A stretch of 64,000 nt of DNA. Origin: Beijerinckiaceae bacterium. Lineage in GTDB: Bacteria; Pseudomonadota; Alphaproteobacteria; Rhizobiales; Beijerinckiaceae. Positions 63,577 through 64,000 of the stretch are shown here, piece by piece. Numbering within the stretch: position 1 is the stretch's first letter; each line of letters starts with the position of its first letter. Under the pieces are notes generated by a model, which worked only from the letters and a program-made list of their open reading frames with translations, searched no databases and was not told the DNA's origin. The translations under genes were made by a program, and so were the position numbers. The stretch spans positions 248,001 through 312,000 of the forward strand of contig CANGJJ010000002.1 in NCBI GenBank assembly GCA_947454485.1. The letters run 5' to 3'.

Positions 63577-64000
63577 TTAGTTGGGCTGTGCGCCCTGTTC
63601 GGCCTGCACCTGCGCGACGCGCTGGCGATAGAGACCGACGAAATCCACCGGATCGAGCAGCAGGGGCGGGAAGCCGCCATTGCGCACGCAATCAGCAATG
63701 ATCTGGCGGGCGAAGGGGAAGAGCAGACGCGGGCCTTCGATCATGACGATCGGGGCGATCTCATTCTCGGGAATATTGCGCAGGCGGAAGATGCCGGCAA
63801 AGTTCAGCTCGAAGCGGAAGTGAATGAGGTCGCCGGTCTGGGCGGTGCCTTCCAGCAGCAATTCGACCTCGAAATCGCCCTCCGCGAGGGGGCGCGGGTT
63901 CACATTCACTTGAACGCTGATCTGCGGGGGCTGCTCCTGCTGAGCCAGCGAACGGGGGGCATTGGGATTCTCGAAAGAGAGATCCTTGATATATTGGGCC
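63577..64000 (-). CDS. secB: Protein-export chaperone SecB, 3' part (5' end outside window)
   Basis: C-terminal about 141 residues of SecB, the tetrameric chaperone delivering preproteins to SecA. It shows [17 protein letters not shown] near the visible start, [84 protein letters not shown]. The frame is open to the window end; a few N-terminal residues are missing. It converges on dnaQ with a 3-bp gap between stops. Confidence 0.93.
   Translation of the reverse strand, partial: AQYIKDLSFENPNAPRSLAQQEQPPQISVQVNVNPRPLAEGDFEVELLLEGTAQTGDLIHFRFELNFAGIFRLRNIPENEIAPIVMIEGPRLLFPFARQIIADCVRNGGFPPLLLDPVDFVGLYRQRVAQVQAEQGAQPN

Overview
The window is a continuous stretch of alphaproteobacterial chromosome, most likely from the Hyphomicrobiales (Rhizobiales). 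The family is not resolved. Support comes from alphaproteobacteria-specific families (DUF2794, DUF4167, DUF2125), from the gene orders metX-metW, chorismate mutase-hisC-tyrA and ftsE-ftsX, and above all from the right end. There, leuS-holA / parB-parA-rsmG-mnmG-mnmE-rho-hemJ-hemE // ppsR-maf-coaE-dnaQ / secB reproduces the known alphaproteobacterial replication-origin neighbourhood. Coding density is high. There is one tRNA (Gly-GCC), no rRNA, and no IS element, prophage or CRISPR array that I can see.

Layout. 1-2.2 kb: end of etfB, etfA and a 3-hydroxyacyl-CoA dehydrogenase (fatty acid/butanoyl-CoA oxidation). 2.3-3.9 kb: two accessory genes, a DinD homologue and an HNH endonuclease. 3.9-9.9 kb: thpR, an SGNH esterase divergent from a YbbA/YbbP-type ABC exporter, a Bax-inhibitor-1 family membrane protein and DUF2794. 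10-18.3 kb: htpG, prmC, a DUF4167 gene behind a long structured leader, an oxygenase-type ferredoxin/FAD reductase and clpB. 18.3-19.2 kb: an A+T-richer DUF3800 gene whose 3' end lies antisense to a possible small RNA. 19.2-25.9 kb: amino-acid genes (a Cys/Met PLP enzyme, metW-metX, chorismate mutase-hisC-tyrA) with a TspO gene. 25.9-34.5 kb: DUF2125, ChaC-like, acyltransferase, YdcF-like, ftsX-ftsE (antisense strand) divergent from a zinc-ribbon membrane protein, ppa, a GNAT enzyme, a nine-loop EF-hand protein, DUF486 and tRNA-Gly. 34.6-36.5 kb: cnoX, LON-domain and Trm112-like genes. 36.6-41.1 kb: nitrogen cluster amt-tesB-glnK-amtB with a sigma-54 promoter. 41.2-47.9 kb: ftsK, lolA, xth, a cNMP-binding protein, an orphan OmpR-type regulator, an L,D-transpeptidase and yggS. 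48-64 kb: origin-proximal block with three parS-like sites and a candidate oriC between hemE and ppsR.

Regulation that can be read directly: two perfect TTAA-N7-TTAAC CtrA-type sites (upstream of ftsK and in the ftsE/zinc-ribbon divergent region), a sigma-54 promoter before amt, a sigma-32-like promoter before htpG, and parS copies inside or beside rsmG, mnmG and mnmE. The best candidates for something undescribed are the structured DUF4167 leader, with two mutually exclusive GCGCC pairings; the compact promoter-hairpins-terminator unit antisense to the DUF3800 gene; and the hairpin that encloses the Shine-Dalgarno and start of tesB. Gene names rest on recognised motifs and remembered family sequences. 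No database search was possible.
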